Assembly: GCA_044598425.1 (NCBI GenBank) | Contig: CP172536.1 | Location: 3,658,001-3,722,000 of the forward strand | Direction of reading: 5' to 3' | Length of the DNA stretch: 64,000 nt | Source of the DNA: JAEVLT01 sp044598425 | Lineage (GTDB): Bacteria > Bacillota > Bacilli > Bacillales > Cytobacillaceae | Shown here: positions 17,434-26,134 of the stretch, one piece after another | Layout: the number at the start of each line of letters is the position of its first letter | Position numbering within the stretch: position 1 is the first letter of the stretch | Program-made: the position numbers and the translations under genes | The notes under the pieces: model-generated | The model's database searches: none | What the model saw: the letters and a program-made list of their open reading frames with translations, nothing else | Told to the model about the DNA's origin: nothing

Positions 17434-17832
17434 TTAAGCGTTGTTTATAGCATTACTTATTGAATCAAATGTAAATGACATTGCCCAACTAGCACCTATT
17501 CCTAAGATTTCTGAAGGAGATTCATTGGTAGACTTCGTTTTAACTGCAATGATTTTTTTATTTAACTCTACAGCTTTATTAATCTCCCATTTTACCCAAT
17601 CTTTTTTATGGGTGTTTTCTCCTATGATACAAAGAAAGTATGTTGAATTATTAATTTTGTTTGAGATAACCCTTTTAATTGCTGCCGCATCTGTGCTGTC
17701 TACCGAAACATCTACTGATTGATCGTTGAAGCTAAAATCAAAGTCGGAGTTTGCATCCCATGCTAATAATAAATTCTTATAGTGTTTATCTTCGTTGTAA
17801 CTGTAACTAATAAATACTTTTTTCTTTGCCAT
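17434..17832 (-). CDS. ThsB-like TIR-domain protein (MTH538/DUF1863 type)
   Basis: 132 aa; start MAKKKVFISYSY at 17832, preceded by GAGAGGG; a longer frame adds 14 unlikely residues. Single domain: VFISYSYNED, then TDAAAIKRVISNKINNSTYF, then the acidic motif KDWVKWEINKAV. The Glu in WVxWEI aligns with the catalytic Glu of Thoeris ThsB proteins, which make a cyclic ADP-ribose signal from NAD on infection. Length is shorter than the 190-aa B. cereus ThsB. No ThsA (SIR2-SLOG or Macro) gene is next to it. Enzyme activity is inferred. Confidence 0.75.
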   Translation of the reverse strand: MAKKKVFISYSYNEDKHYKNLLLAWDANSDFDFSFNDQSVDVSVDSTDAAAIKRVISNKINNSTYFLCIIGENTHKKDWVKWEINKAVELNKKIIAVKTKSTNESPSEILGIGASWAMSFTFDSISNAINNA

Positions 17833-18067
17833 ATAATCCCTCTCCCATCTATTTAGGATAAATTTACCATACAATATTATTATACAACTTATGACCTATA
17901 AATCTACTAATCAATAAAATATTTTGGTAATTCGAAATAAGTACGATTACGTTCAACTATCAATTGTATATTTTTTTGTTTAAGTAAACGGGTTCAAGAG
18001 AACTCGGATTCGGTTCATCAATCACTATAAAATAATACAAGAGCAACTTTCACTTTGCTAGTAAAAG

Positions 18068-18916
18068 TTATTTATTATTGGCTACGTATTTTTTTAATGC
18101 AGGAATTATTTCATTAGCCACAACTTCTAAACTCTCATCAGTTCGCTTAAAATACTTAATATCATCGAACAAGAAGTCTATTTTCTCTTCTTCAACCCCT
18201 TCATGTACAACAGCTATTGTTATTACATCTCTTTTCGAGGCGTATCTACTTGAAAACTTAGTTAATTCTGTATCACACCAACTTGAATTAGTAAAATCTT
18301 TTGTAATCCAAAATATTACACCAACAGACTGCCTTATTCCTTTTTGAATTGCTTTAACAATGGATTCACCATAATCAATATTTATTTTATCAAACCAAAC
18401 TGGTAAACCAGCTCCATTAATATAAGGAATTAGATCCTCAACATCACTTGTATCCTTCGAAGAGTGACTTAAGAAAATGGGCATTTGATTTCCAAGTGGC
18501 TTATCGAAAATAAATCCCATATTCTCTAACTCTTTTTTCTCTCTAAAAGGAAACAAAATATTACTTTCCATTGCTGATTCCACATCGTCCTCATTTACTA
18601 GGGTTTCGCCATTAAACCTTCTATTACTTATTTCCTGCTGCAATTCATTAAATGTAATGTCTGGCCGGTATCTTAAACCTACACTCAACATTAAATTCTT
18701 CATAACCTCAACATGATCTTCATGGGGGTTATCATAACTAACCACTATGTAGAATTCTAAATTATAAGGTATCGAATTAGTTAAAAGACTTACCATCTGA
18801 AGAGACGTTGCATCTTGAGAGCTCAATAGATGCTTTAAAACTGGAATTAATGGTCTTCTAACACCATAATCACATTCCCAAACATAATCTTTGTCTAAAT
18901 TATTCACTTTCGTCAC
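18068..18916 (-). CDS. Protein with C-terminal TIR domain
   Basis: 282 aa. An unrecognised N-terminal domain (about 1-145) is followed by a canonical TIR domain: IFLSHSSKDTSDVEDLIPYI (from about 148), GLPVWFDKINIDYGESIV, GVIFWITKDFTNSSWCDTEL. The Glu in SWCDTEL is the expected NADase residue. The reading frame starts at GTG 18916; a second GTG three codons in has a better GGGTGA site, so MNNLDKDYVWEC may be the real start. Its TIR is of a different class from the neighbouring ThsB-like protein, which suggests an effector rather than a duplicate; inference. Confidence 0.75.
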   Translation of the reverse strand: MTKVNNLDKDYVWECDYGVRRPLIPVLKHLLSSQDATSLQMVSLLTNSIPYNLEFYIVVSYDNPHEDHVEVMKNLMLSVGLRYRPDITFNELQQEISNRRFNGETLVNEDDVESAMESNILFPFREKKELENMGFIFDKPLGNQMPIFLSHSSKDTSDVEDLIPYINGAGLPVWFDKINIDYGESIVKAIQKGIRQSVGVIFWITKDFTNSSWCDTELTKFSSRYASKRDVITIAVVHEGVEEEKIDFLFDDIKYFKRTDESLEVVANEIIPALKKYVANNK

Positions 18917-19041
18917 CCGCTTTTTATAGATATTATTAAAAACAAACAGCTAGATTCTGTTGCTATTATCATGGATTATTATCTGTAAAAAAATAGCTCG
19001 TATCTGTATACTAAACAGAAGATGTAACGACTATTTAATAT

Positions 19042-19587
19042 TTAATTTGAAAATATAAAATCAGCTAGAAAATCAGACCCCATTACATTTGAGCAGCCAA
19101 TTGTAGTTCTATTCACCTTATATTGAGCAATTCCCGCATATTTTGGAAGATCATCTGGATAGTATATTTTTTCAACATATCTACTTCTTACGTTATATGT
19201 TAGTTTTCCATCTATAATTTGTACCAAAGCAATACCATGAGAGGCCGCATAGTCAATTGCACCAGATTGGAAATAGGATGTAGTAACCAGTATTCCCTTT
19301 TGAGCTCCAGTTGCACGTAACTTATCAAATAATATTTGAACCTTCTCCCTTGATACTGGGCTTTTATACATCTTACACTCAACTAGGGTTAAGTATTTAA
19401 CACCCATTATCTCAAACCTAATAGTACCGTCTATTTGGAAATCCCCTTCTCTTGTCTTAATTATTTCATTATGCTGAACAGTTATTTTCCGCTGTCCTTC
19501 ACTAGCTCTATATAATATATCCATTACAAATTTTTCGAAATCTTGTGGTGTCATATTTGTATAGTTCTCTTTAGTAGGTATAAACAT
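19042..19587 (-). CDS. Mrr-like restriction endonuclease domain protein (second of pair)
   Basis: 181 aa, perfect GGAGGAGA site before the ATG. Mrr_cat core: TPQDFEKFVMDIL, the PD-(D/E)xK set GDFQIDGTI ... LVECKMYKSPVSREKVQIL, then GAQKGILVTTSYFQSGAIDY. The catalytic D, E and K are present. There is no DNA-reading winged helix as in E. coli Mrr, only a 50-residue tail. Its upstream neighbour is a diverged paralogue 16 bp away. Probably a defence nuclease; target unknown. Confidence 0.8.
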   Translation of the reverse strand: MFIPTKENYTNMTPQDFEKFVMDILYRASEGQRKITVQHNEIIKTREGDFQIDGTIRFEIMGVKYLTLVECKMYKSPVSREKVQILFDKLRATGAQKGILVTTSYFQSGAIDYAASHGIALVQIIDGKLTYNVRSRYVEKIYYPDDLPKYAGIAQYKVNRTTIGCSNVMGSDFLADFIFSN

Positions 19588-19603
19588 ATTCTCCTCCAGA
19601 TAT

Positions 19604-20134
19604 CTATTCCAATAACAAATTGACTAAAGGTTCTGTTTTTCCATAATATGTGAAGTCAGTTGGACATTTTATCTCTAAATCATAAATTGCAAAAGTATAT
19701 TTAGGATATGAGAAATTTATTAGTATTTCAGGTGATAGTGAATTTTGTATTGTCATTATGGATCTATTTACAATTTGTAAAAGAGCTATTCCATGAGTTC
19801 TAGCATACTCCATTGCTCCCTGTTGAAAACTTGATGTTGAGATAAAGATCCCTTTGTTAGCACCAACCCTTTGAATTGTGTCGTGTAATATTTGAATCTG
19901 TGACCTTTTAATTCTACTTTTGTATCTTTTACATTCGACCACAGTCTTATAATTTACGCCAAAATGATTAAATTCTATTAAACCATCAAGTTGATAACTC
20001 CCATCATTTGTTTTAATAATTTGATTGTGTTTTATTTTACAATTTTCTAATTCTACGTTTGTAGATTTCAATAGTTCTAAACAATAGACCTCAAATTCCA
20101 CTGGTGTTAGTTCAGTAACTATATTTTCCAGCAT
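19604..20134 (-). CDS. Mrr-like restriction endonuclease domain protein (first of pair)
   Basis: 176 aa. Same layout as its downstream paralogue: LTPVEFEVYCLELL, GSYQLDGLIEFNHFG, VVECKRYKSRIKRSQIQIL, GANKGIFISTSSFQQGAMEY. I start it at the ATG at 20134 (GAGTGAT upstream); a GTG two codons earlier is possible. The pair looks like an old tandem duplication: the core is conserved and the tails are unrelated, so they may form a heterodimer or differ in targeting. Confidence 0.8.
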   Translation of the reverse strand: MLENIVTELTPVEFEVYCLELLKSTNVELENCKIKHNQIIKTNDGSYQLDGLIEFNHFGVNYKTVVECKRYKSRIKRSQIQILHDTIQRVGANKGIFISTSSFQQGAMEYARTHGIALLQIVNRSIMTIQNSLSPEILINFSYPKYTFAIYDLEIKCPTDFTYYGKTEPLVNLLLE

Positions 20135-20319
20135 GTTCACATCACTCTACCATCCCTCTTGGATAATAATTATCAAACTATAGAAGTGATAAATTAATAT
20201 CAACTAACACCTAATTCCAACCACATCAATAAAGGCATGACTTCTCCTGTCTGAGTTGTCATGCCCTTGTTGTAGTAGTTTTTATAGTGTATTATTTTAG
20301 ATTTCCAGTTATAAATTAA

Positions 20320-20742
20320 CTATTTTAATAATAACCTTCTCTCCAATTCCTTACTAACAATTTCTGCTCGCTTTTGGAAGAAAGTATCATAATCATCGTC
20401 CCAAATTCCATATGTATCAACATCATCAATTAAATGAGTCCGCATTGTCTCTTCTAATCTGTCATTTTGCTCTTTGAATGTCTTCATATAAACGGAAGGA
20501 GCTTTAGCCTTTATCTTCCTTTTGTTCAAAAAATCATCGACAATTGTGATGTTTAGAATATGATTTATATAAAATTCGTCTTCTCCCTTTTTCTTTAGGA
20601 AAGCACGAGGGAAAAAGTGATGATAATTTTTGCTGTTTGCCTGCTTTAACCAGCCATTATTTATCCGTACAATAGAATGATCATTGAATAACTTCGGCTC
20701 CTGGTAAGCATACAGGCATAGAATAGACTTTATATAACTTCT
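20320..20742 (-). pseudogene. C-terminal remnant of a DUF262/HNH (GmrSD-like) gene, cut by an IS
   Basis: 141 codons with NYHHFFPRAFLKKKG, then NHILNITIVDDFLNKRKIKA and YMKTFKEQND: the DUF1524-type HNH core (H-H...N...) that closes DUF262/DUF1524 modification-dependent nucleases. The frame enters directly from the IS4-family terminal repeat; the apparent first codon (GTG) belongs to the IS. The DUF262 half is not found on the other side of the IS, so insertion was accompanied or followed by a deletion. Confidence 0.8.
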
Positions 20743-22142
20743 CACTAGTGTTGCATAAATAGTGTCGAAATTTTCAGTTTAATTATTTTTCTTGTTTAGA
20801 ACCAAAAAGGTAAATACCTAATTAAAGGTGGCTCTGTCCATTTGGAAATTAATTTACAATTAGACTTGTGCGACAACGACAATTTTGCTTATTAAGGAAT
20901 TGCTTTCCCTTCTATTTTTCGCATCCAGATATAGGCTGGTTTCCACAAGGAAGCCCTTAAATAACGACTAATTTGTAGCGTTTTCCGTTTGCTTTTTGTT
21001 TCAATTTGCACAAGAACATGTAGACAAGAAACAATCAATGCAATAAATACTTGGTTTTGAATCGCCCATTCGCTCTGACCGTAGAACTTTTTGATACTTA
21101 AATGTTGTTTGATCCATTTGAAAAACAATTCAATAGCCCAGCGTGATTTGTACATTTCTGAAATTTCGTCTGCACTCAAATCAAAACGATTGGTGATTAA
21201 ATGGAGCACATTCCTTTTTGAATCCAATACCTTTAATAGGCGAAAATAGTTTTCAGTACGGTTTTGCGGCGTACCAATCAACACCATTTGATCCGATAAC
21301 ACAGACGTATTTTCGGGCAGCTTAAAGTTGTAAATTTCCCTTACAACAGCATTTTTTCGTAGCCTTGAAAGAAAAAAGAAACCATCATCGGTCATGCGAT
21401 CAAATCGTTCGTAATCCAAGTAACCACGGTCAAACACATACATGCAATCTCTGTCATCAATCATAATTTCAAACTGGCCGCGATCATGTTCTTTGGCCGT
21501 TGTCATAACCATCTTTTCAGGATAGGAAGTTCCTTTTTCCATAAACACAAGGCGAAGATGCAACTTTACTCCCGCATTTGTTTTGCGGATTTTGCCCATT
21601 TATGATTCGTCAAATTGAGGGGCAATGTGCTTGAATCGATGATTTTTAATGGCATCACCAGTTTCGTATAGTGTGTTTTGGCATGGATTTGTGAGACTAA
21701 ATCAAGAAAAAGCTTTTGAAATAGATCCGGATTCAACCGATTTAATCGGCGTGATAGCTAAGAAATACTGATCGAATCAAGGTCGATTGCTTTTTGAAGT
21801 TGATCATCAAAAAGACAATCACTTAGTGCGTGAAGGCTTTCAACTTCTTGTAGCTGTGCAAAAAGCAATAATTTTAAGAACGATTCTGTCGTTAATTTTT
21901 TCGTATAGAAATCTAATTTCAATGTTTTCACCTGTTCCTCAAAAACTCTCGAATTTATTGGTGAAAACCATTGTCAAAGTTTTTCGTGTAATCTTGTCCA
22001 TGAGTTTTTGTCCTTTATTAGTGGATTTGGACGGTTACCACCTGACTAATCCATTATAAAGGACTTTTTCTTTACGGAAAATAAAATTAGTGAAGATTGT
22101 GAGTCTTTTTAATATTGAAATTAAATTAACGCAACGCTAGTG
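20743..22142 (-). mobile_element. IS4-family insertion sequence (ISBsu1-like), inactive, about 1400 bp
   Basis: Bounded by inverted repeats CACTAGTGTTGC (left) and GCAACGCTAGTG (right). It contains one degenerate transposase on the minus strand. No target duplication is seen at its edges, consistent with a deletion next to it. A fragment of a sister copy lies at 12736-13130. Confidence 0.88.
20892..22001 (-). pseudogene. IS4-family transposase with frameshift and stop
   Basis: The ATG at 22001 starts MDKITRKTL as in the 12.9-kb copy, but a 5-bp deletion shifts the frame within ten codons. A stop also lies before GKIRKTNAGVKLHL, splitting off the C-terminal DDE part (20892-21599), which still shows YVFDRGYLDYERFD and YKSRWAIELFFKWIKQHL (the YREK-like signature). 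Not functional. Confidence 0.88.
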
Positions 22143-22194
22143 AATATATATTTAATTATTATTTTGGTACAGAAGGCTTTTATTTAAAAGCCCA

Positions 22195-23943
22195 TTAACC
22201 AATAAATGATACAACCTGTTTCTCAATTTCTTTTTTCCATGCTGGTGCATGGGCATTACGGGGAATTAAACAACTGTCTAGTAATTTTCTAAAGTCTCGA
22301 TTTTCAAACGGTTGCGACAGGAATTTCTCCATTACGGCTATGAACTGACTTAATGTTAAAGGTACAATGTTTATAAAATCAGGTTCATCACCACGATACC
22401 AAACTCCAATTCTAAATGTTTCTGCTGTATTATTATCAATACTTCTTGCTAAAAATAACCCGTACACTGGTTTATCGGATTCTTGATATTTTAATTTCTC
22501 TTTTGCTACATGCCTTCTTACAGGCTCACCCTCTGCTGCCTCCTGTCTTGAAGATGAGGTAAGGGTAACTTCAACAACCAATACAAAATCTTCAAATTCA
22601 AAAATCATATCAGCACCTCCACCAGATGCGCATGATATCGGGAAGAAATCTTGGTCAACTTTAAACCTTCTAGCTTCATGGGGTTTATTTACTAGATTGT
22701 TAATTGCTAAAAACGCTCTCCATACTGCCCATTCAAGATATGAAGGTGCATCATCTATTTCAATATCAAACTCATCATCAATTGGCTGTTTATCCAACTT
22801 CTTGAGGTAAGCTATTATTTCCCTAACTTGATTTTCCTCATTCTGGTCTATAGCAAATTTCTCTTCAAGATATAAATAATACATCTCTTCATATTTCATA
22901 CGAATCATATTAATATCAGCAATTTCTAGATTAGGTGCAACTGCTGGAAGTTTATCTTCACTAAATCCTGCATTTAATAAGATTTCCTTAAATCTATCAA
23001 TCTCACTTAATGCATTAGCTTCATTATCAGTTGGTAGTTCAGCCCCGTTCCATAATCTATTCAAATAAGCATTTTGGTCAATAGAATCGATAATTAAATG
23101 GTTTTTCAAAATCGCCTTTATTATCGGTATTTTATTTTGGTTTACGACCAGACGTTTTCCTTGTAATGATACAAGACCAGTAAGTCTCGGATAACGGAAG
23201 TTAACATCTGAGTAATCCCTTAATGACTCCCAACTTACCCCTGCTGTACTAGCTATTTTTTCTAACAAAAGTCTTTCCTGATGACGTTTACCTACACGAC
23301 CTTGAGCATTGTCATAATTTACTCGATAGCTCATTATTTTATTTAAAACCTGGTCAACTTCATCATGACTTCTACATACCTGAACAAGAGCCATTTCAGT
23401 TTTAGATAATCCCCTTGTATCTTGAGATTCTGATAACTTCAACAATACTTGTAATATGAATACAAATGGACTAAAAGGGTCTGTCCCATTTCTTGGTTCA
23501 ATTGTGGAAGGAATTTGATATGCTAGTAATGCTCTTAACATACACTCATTTTGTTGTTGTATACTTTCAGCATTAATCATTCTTTGTCCACTTGGAGTTA
23601 TTTCATACGGTTTACCAGATAACTCTGAAAAAGAATAATCAGACTGAACTTCACGAATAACCCCATCTACCTCATCAGAACCAACATTTCGTGAAAATTT
23701 ATGTGTAATAAAACCTAACTGAGAAAAACAAGACCTCCATTTACGACCCATATCACTATAATCTCTACTTTTATTAGCAATAGTTACAACTCCTGCATTA
23801 TCTAACGCATCAGCAAATAAAAGTTCTTGTTTCTTTCCAATCAAGTTACCGTTTAAGGGTGAATTTTGAAGTACAATTAAGCCATCTCTAATTCTCTGTG
23901 GGTTTCTCACTGTTGTGTTTCCAAAATGCCAGGCAGAACTCAT
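22195..23943 (-). CDS. AlwI-like type IIS restriction endonuclease
   Basis: 582 aa, start ATG with GGGGGTAA upstream. N-terminus WHFGNTTVRNPQRIRDGL is the opening I associate with the AlwI family. The C-terminal half holds the nuclease core GGGADMIFEFEDFVLVVEVT, an Asp...Glu-x-Thr variant of PD-(D/E)xK. It lies 12 bp after the methyltransferase, in one operon. AlwI itself cuts outside GGATC; a GATC-containing asymmetric site would fit the Dam-like methylase, but the specificity is inferred. Confidence 0.8.
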   Translation of the reverse strand: MSSAWHFGNTTVRNPQRIRDGLIVLQNSPLNGNLIGKKQELLFADALDNAGVVTIANKSRDYSDMGRKWRSCFSQLGFITHKFSRNVGSDEVDGVIREVQSDYSFSELSGKPYEITPSGQRMINAESIQQQNECMLRALLAYQIPSTIEPRNGTDPFSPFVFILQVLLKLSESQDTRGLSKTEMALVQVCRSHDEVDQVLNKIMSYRVNYDNAQGRVGKRHQERLLLEKIASTAGVSWESLRDYSDVNFRYPRLTGLVSLQGKRLVVNQNKIPIIKAILKNHLIIDSIDQNAYLNRLWNGAELPTDNEANALSEIDRFKEILLNAGFSEDKLPAVAPNLEIADINMIRMKYEEMYYLYLEEKFAIDQNEENQVREIIAYLKKLDKQPIDDEFDIEIDDAPSYLEWAVWRAFLAINNLVNKPHEARRFKVDQDFFPISCASGGGADMIFEFEDFVLVVEVTLTSSSRQEAAEGEPVRRHVAKEKLKYQESDKPVYGLFLARSIDNNTAETFRIGVWYRGDEPDFINIVPLTLSQFIAVMEKFLSQPFENRDFRKLLDSCLIPRNAHAPAWKKEIEKQVVSFIG

Positions 23944-23955
23944 ATCAGTTACCCC

Positions 23956-25857
23956 CTAATGCCCTACAAATATATATTCATAAACCTGATTTCGATTGTC
24001 ATTAACTTTATGTCCTTGATTACCAAATGAATACCTATGGTTAATCTGGTGTACAGTTACATTTTCCTTATATTTTTTCATTAACTCAATCATTTCATCC
24101 ATAGTTGGAAAAGCATTAGAGGAATACGAAATCATTAAGATACTATTTTGATACTTTTTAAATAGTTTATCAAAAGCATCATATGTTCCATTCTTAGTTC
24201 CAAACGGTGATTCATATTTTTTAAATTTCTTTGTTTTTGTATTCCACTGAATCTCAAGCCCCTCCCACATTTTAGATAACCCTTCAAGGAAATGATATCT
24301 TCTAGTGTACTCATTATCACTTAAAGGACTGTAATATGGTGGGTCGATGTAGACCAAATCAGCTTCCTCAGATAAATCCATCGTATCAATATTGAAGGAT
24401 TTATTTTCCTGTCCATTGTTAAAAACAGCTTCATTTAATAATTTAATGGATTCTAAGAAATGTTGATGTAGGCTTTTTGTCAAATCTTTTCTTCCATCGT
24501 TATAACGGAATCCTGTGTATGTGAACACACCTCTAGGTCGTTTCTTTAAACAAGCTCGACATAATGCTGAAATTGCAAGTGCCTTTTTATACTCACAGTT
24601 TAATAATTCAATCCTAGCTCTCACATCATCAATAAAGGTATTTTCTTCATCTGTATAATAAAGGTCTTTAAATGTACTTGGAATGAACCCATTTCCTGAA
24701 CCTTTCTGAAGTAAAAAATCCACATCTTCCTGCGTCAACAGAACATGGTTATTTTCAACTATTGACTTAGCAATGTTTGCAGAGTAAGTCATAAAATCGT
24801 TTGAAATAACTCTTTTACCCTTAGTTTTAAACATATAGCTTACTACGCTACTTCCACTAAAGGCATCTAAAACTGAATCAAATTTAAACTTGCTCGCAAT
24901 ATCCCAAATATCATTTACTAAGTTCTGTTTACTTCCCATATACCTAGTGCCGGGAAACTTGTCCATTTGATTTTTTGCAACCTTTGGCTTTATCACTCTG
25001 ACACTTTTTCGCATAGGTTGAGCTAAGACAATTACATCTTCGCCAATGCGGTTGTTTCCATTTGAATTAATGAAACGTTTAGTCTGATGAACCTCAATTT
25101 TATAATCACTGTATAATTCATGTACTAAGGGATGATTGGAATTTGTTAAAATAATATTACATCCCATTTGATAAAGACGATTAACTTCCTCAGCTAGTTC
25201 CCTATGGTCATCATTATCAAAAAAATGCTTAGTATATCTTTTAAAATCGGCATTTTGAGAAATTGGGATATAAGGCGGGTCAAGAAAAATAACATCCCCC
25301 TCGGATGCATACTGACTCAACACCTCTAAATAGTCATCACATACTAAGACCTTGCCTTCCAGTGCTTTACTCGCACTTAGTAATACATTTTCATCGCATA
25401 TTTTAGGATTCTTATATTTACCGAACGGCACATTAAATTCACCCTTTTTATTAACTCTGTATAATCCGTTAAAACATGTTTTATTAAGGAACATAGTTCT
25501 TGCAGCTCTCTCTAATTTACTTAACTTATTAGGGTCTTGAGAACGCATGAAATAATAAAACTCTTCATCATTTTGATATGTGCCTAGAATTTCGATAAGA
25601 TTATATACGTTGTCTCGAACAACTTCATAAAGGTTAATAAGGTCTGGATTTGAATCCGACAAAACTGCTCTTTCAGGCAAAAGACCGAAGAAAATAGCAC
25701 CTCCCCCAAGGAAAGGCTCAATATATTTATTATAGTGATAAGGAATATGTTTTTCGATTTCCGACCAAAGTTGCTGCTTTCCCCCAGCCCACTTCAAAAT
25801 AGGCTTTAATTGTTGTATCCTTCTATTACTGTTTATATCTACTATATTTGAAGTCAT
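23956..25857 (-). CDS. Fused double D12-class DNA adenine methyltransferase
   Basis: 633 aa. Two complete N6-adenine methyltransferases in one chain. Domain 1 (about 15-290) is Dam-like: PILKWAGGKQQL, EPFLGGGAIFFG, DVIFLDPPYIP. Domain 2 (about 305-630) has GTRYMGSKQNL, VLDAFSGSSVVSYMF and ADLVYIDPPYYSP. Such fusions (M.FokI is the classic case) methylate the two unlike strands of an asymmetric site, protecting against a type IIS enzyme. I use the ATG at 25857 with GGTGGTG upstream; the frame also opens at GTG codons 12 nt earlier. Confidence 0.92.
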   Translation of the reverse strand: MTSNIVDINSNRRIQQLKPILKWAGGKQQLWSEIEKHIPYHYNKYIEPFLGGGAIFFGLLPERAVLSDSNPDLINLYEVVRDNVYNLIEILGTYQNDEEFYYFMRSQDPNKLSKLERAARTMFLNKTCFNGLYRVNKKGEFNVPFGKYKNPKICDENVLLSASKALEGKVLVCDDYLEVLSQYASEGDVIFLDPPYIPISQNADFKRYTKHFFDNDDHRELAEEVNRLYQMGCNIILTNSNHPLVHELYSDYKIEVHQTKRFINSNGNNRIGEDVIVLAQPMRKSVRVIKPKVAKNQMDKFPGTRYMGSKQNLVNDIWDIASKFKFDSVLDAFSGSSVVSYMFKTKGKRVISNDFMTYSANIAKSIVENNHVLLTQEDVDFLLQKGSGNGFIPSTFKDLYYTDEENTFIDDVRARIELLNCEYKKALAISALCRACLKKRPRGVFTYTGFRYNDGRKDLTKSLHQHFLESIKLLNEAVFNNGQENKSFNIDTMDLSEEADLVYIDPPYYSPLSDNEYTRRYHFLEGLSKMWEGLEIQWNTKTKKFKKYESPFGTKNGTYDAFDKLFKKYQNSILMISYSSNAFPTMDEMIELMKKYKENVTVHQINHRYSFGNQGHKVNDNRNQVYEYIFVGH

Positions 25858-26028
25858 TAAAAGCACCACCGCATCAATTTACGAACATATGCGCCCATTA
25901 TAACGGATTTTATTATCCATTACAATTCGACATTTTCTTATTTCATTTTAATATAAAGTTTATATAATGACCACGAAATCAAATAACCAATGATTAGAAA
26001 CTCCCTTTTCTATGTCATAAATATCATC

Positions 26029-26036
26029 AATCAGTT
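26029..26036. repeat. Target-site duplication, left copy, of IS66 copy 2
   Basis: AATCAGTT immediately left of the element and again at 28426-28433 on the right. It differs from the duplication around copy 1. Confidence 0.9.
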
Positions 26037-26134
26037 GTAAGCCCGAATTATAAAAAATTAGCGCACCTTTCCGGTGCGCATTACAAATAGCCGTATATCC
26101 TGATTTTTTTAATCAAATATACGGCTTATTTCAT

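Noticed and set aside
16173..17832. A complete classical Thoeris system
   Set aside because: The TIR protein is ThsB-like, but no SIR2, STALD/SLOG-SIR2 or Macro-type ThsA is present; the TPR protein is not a ThsA.
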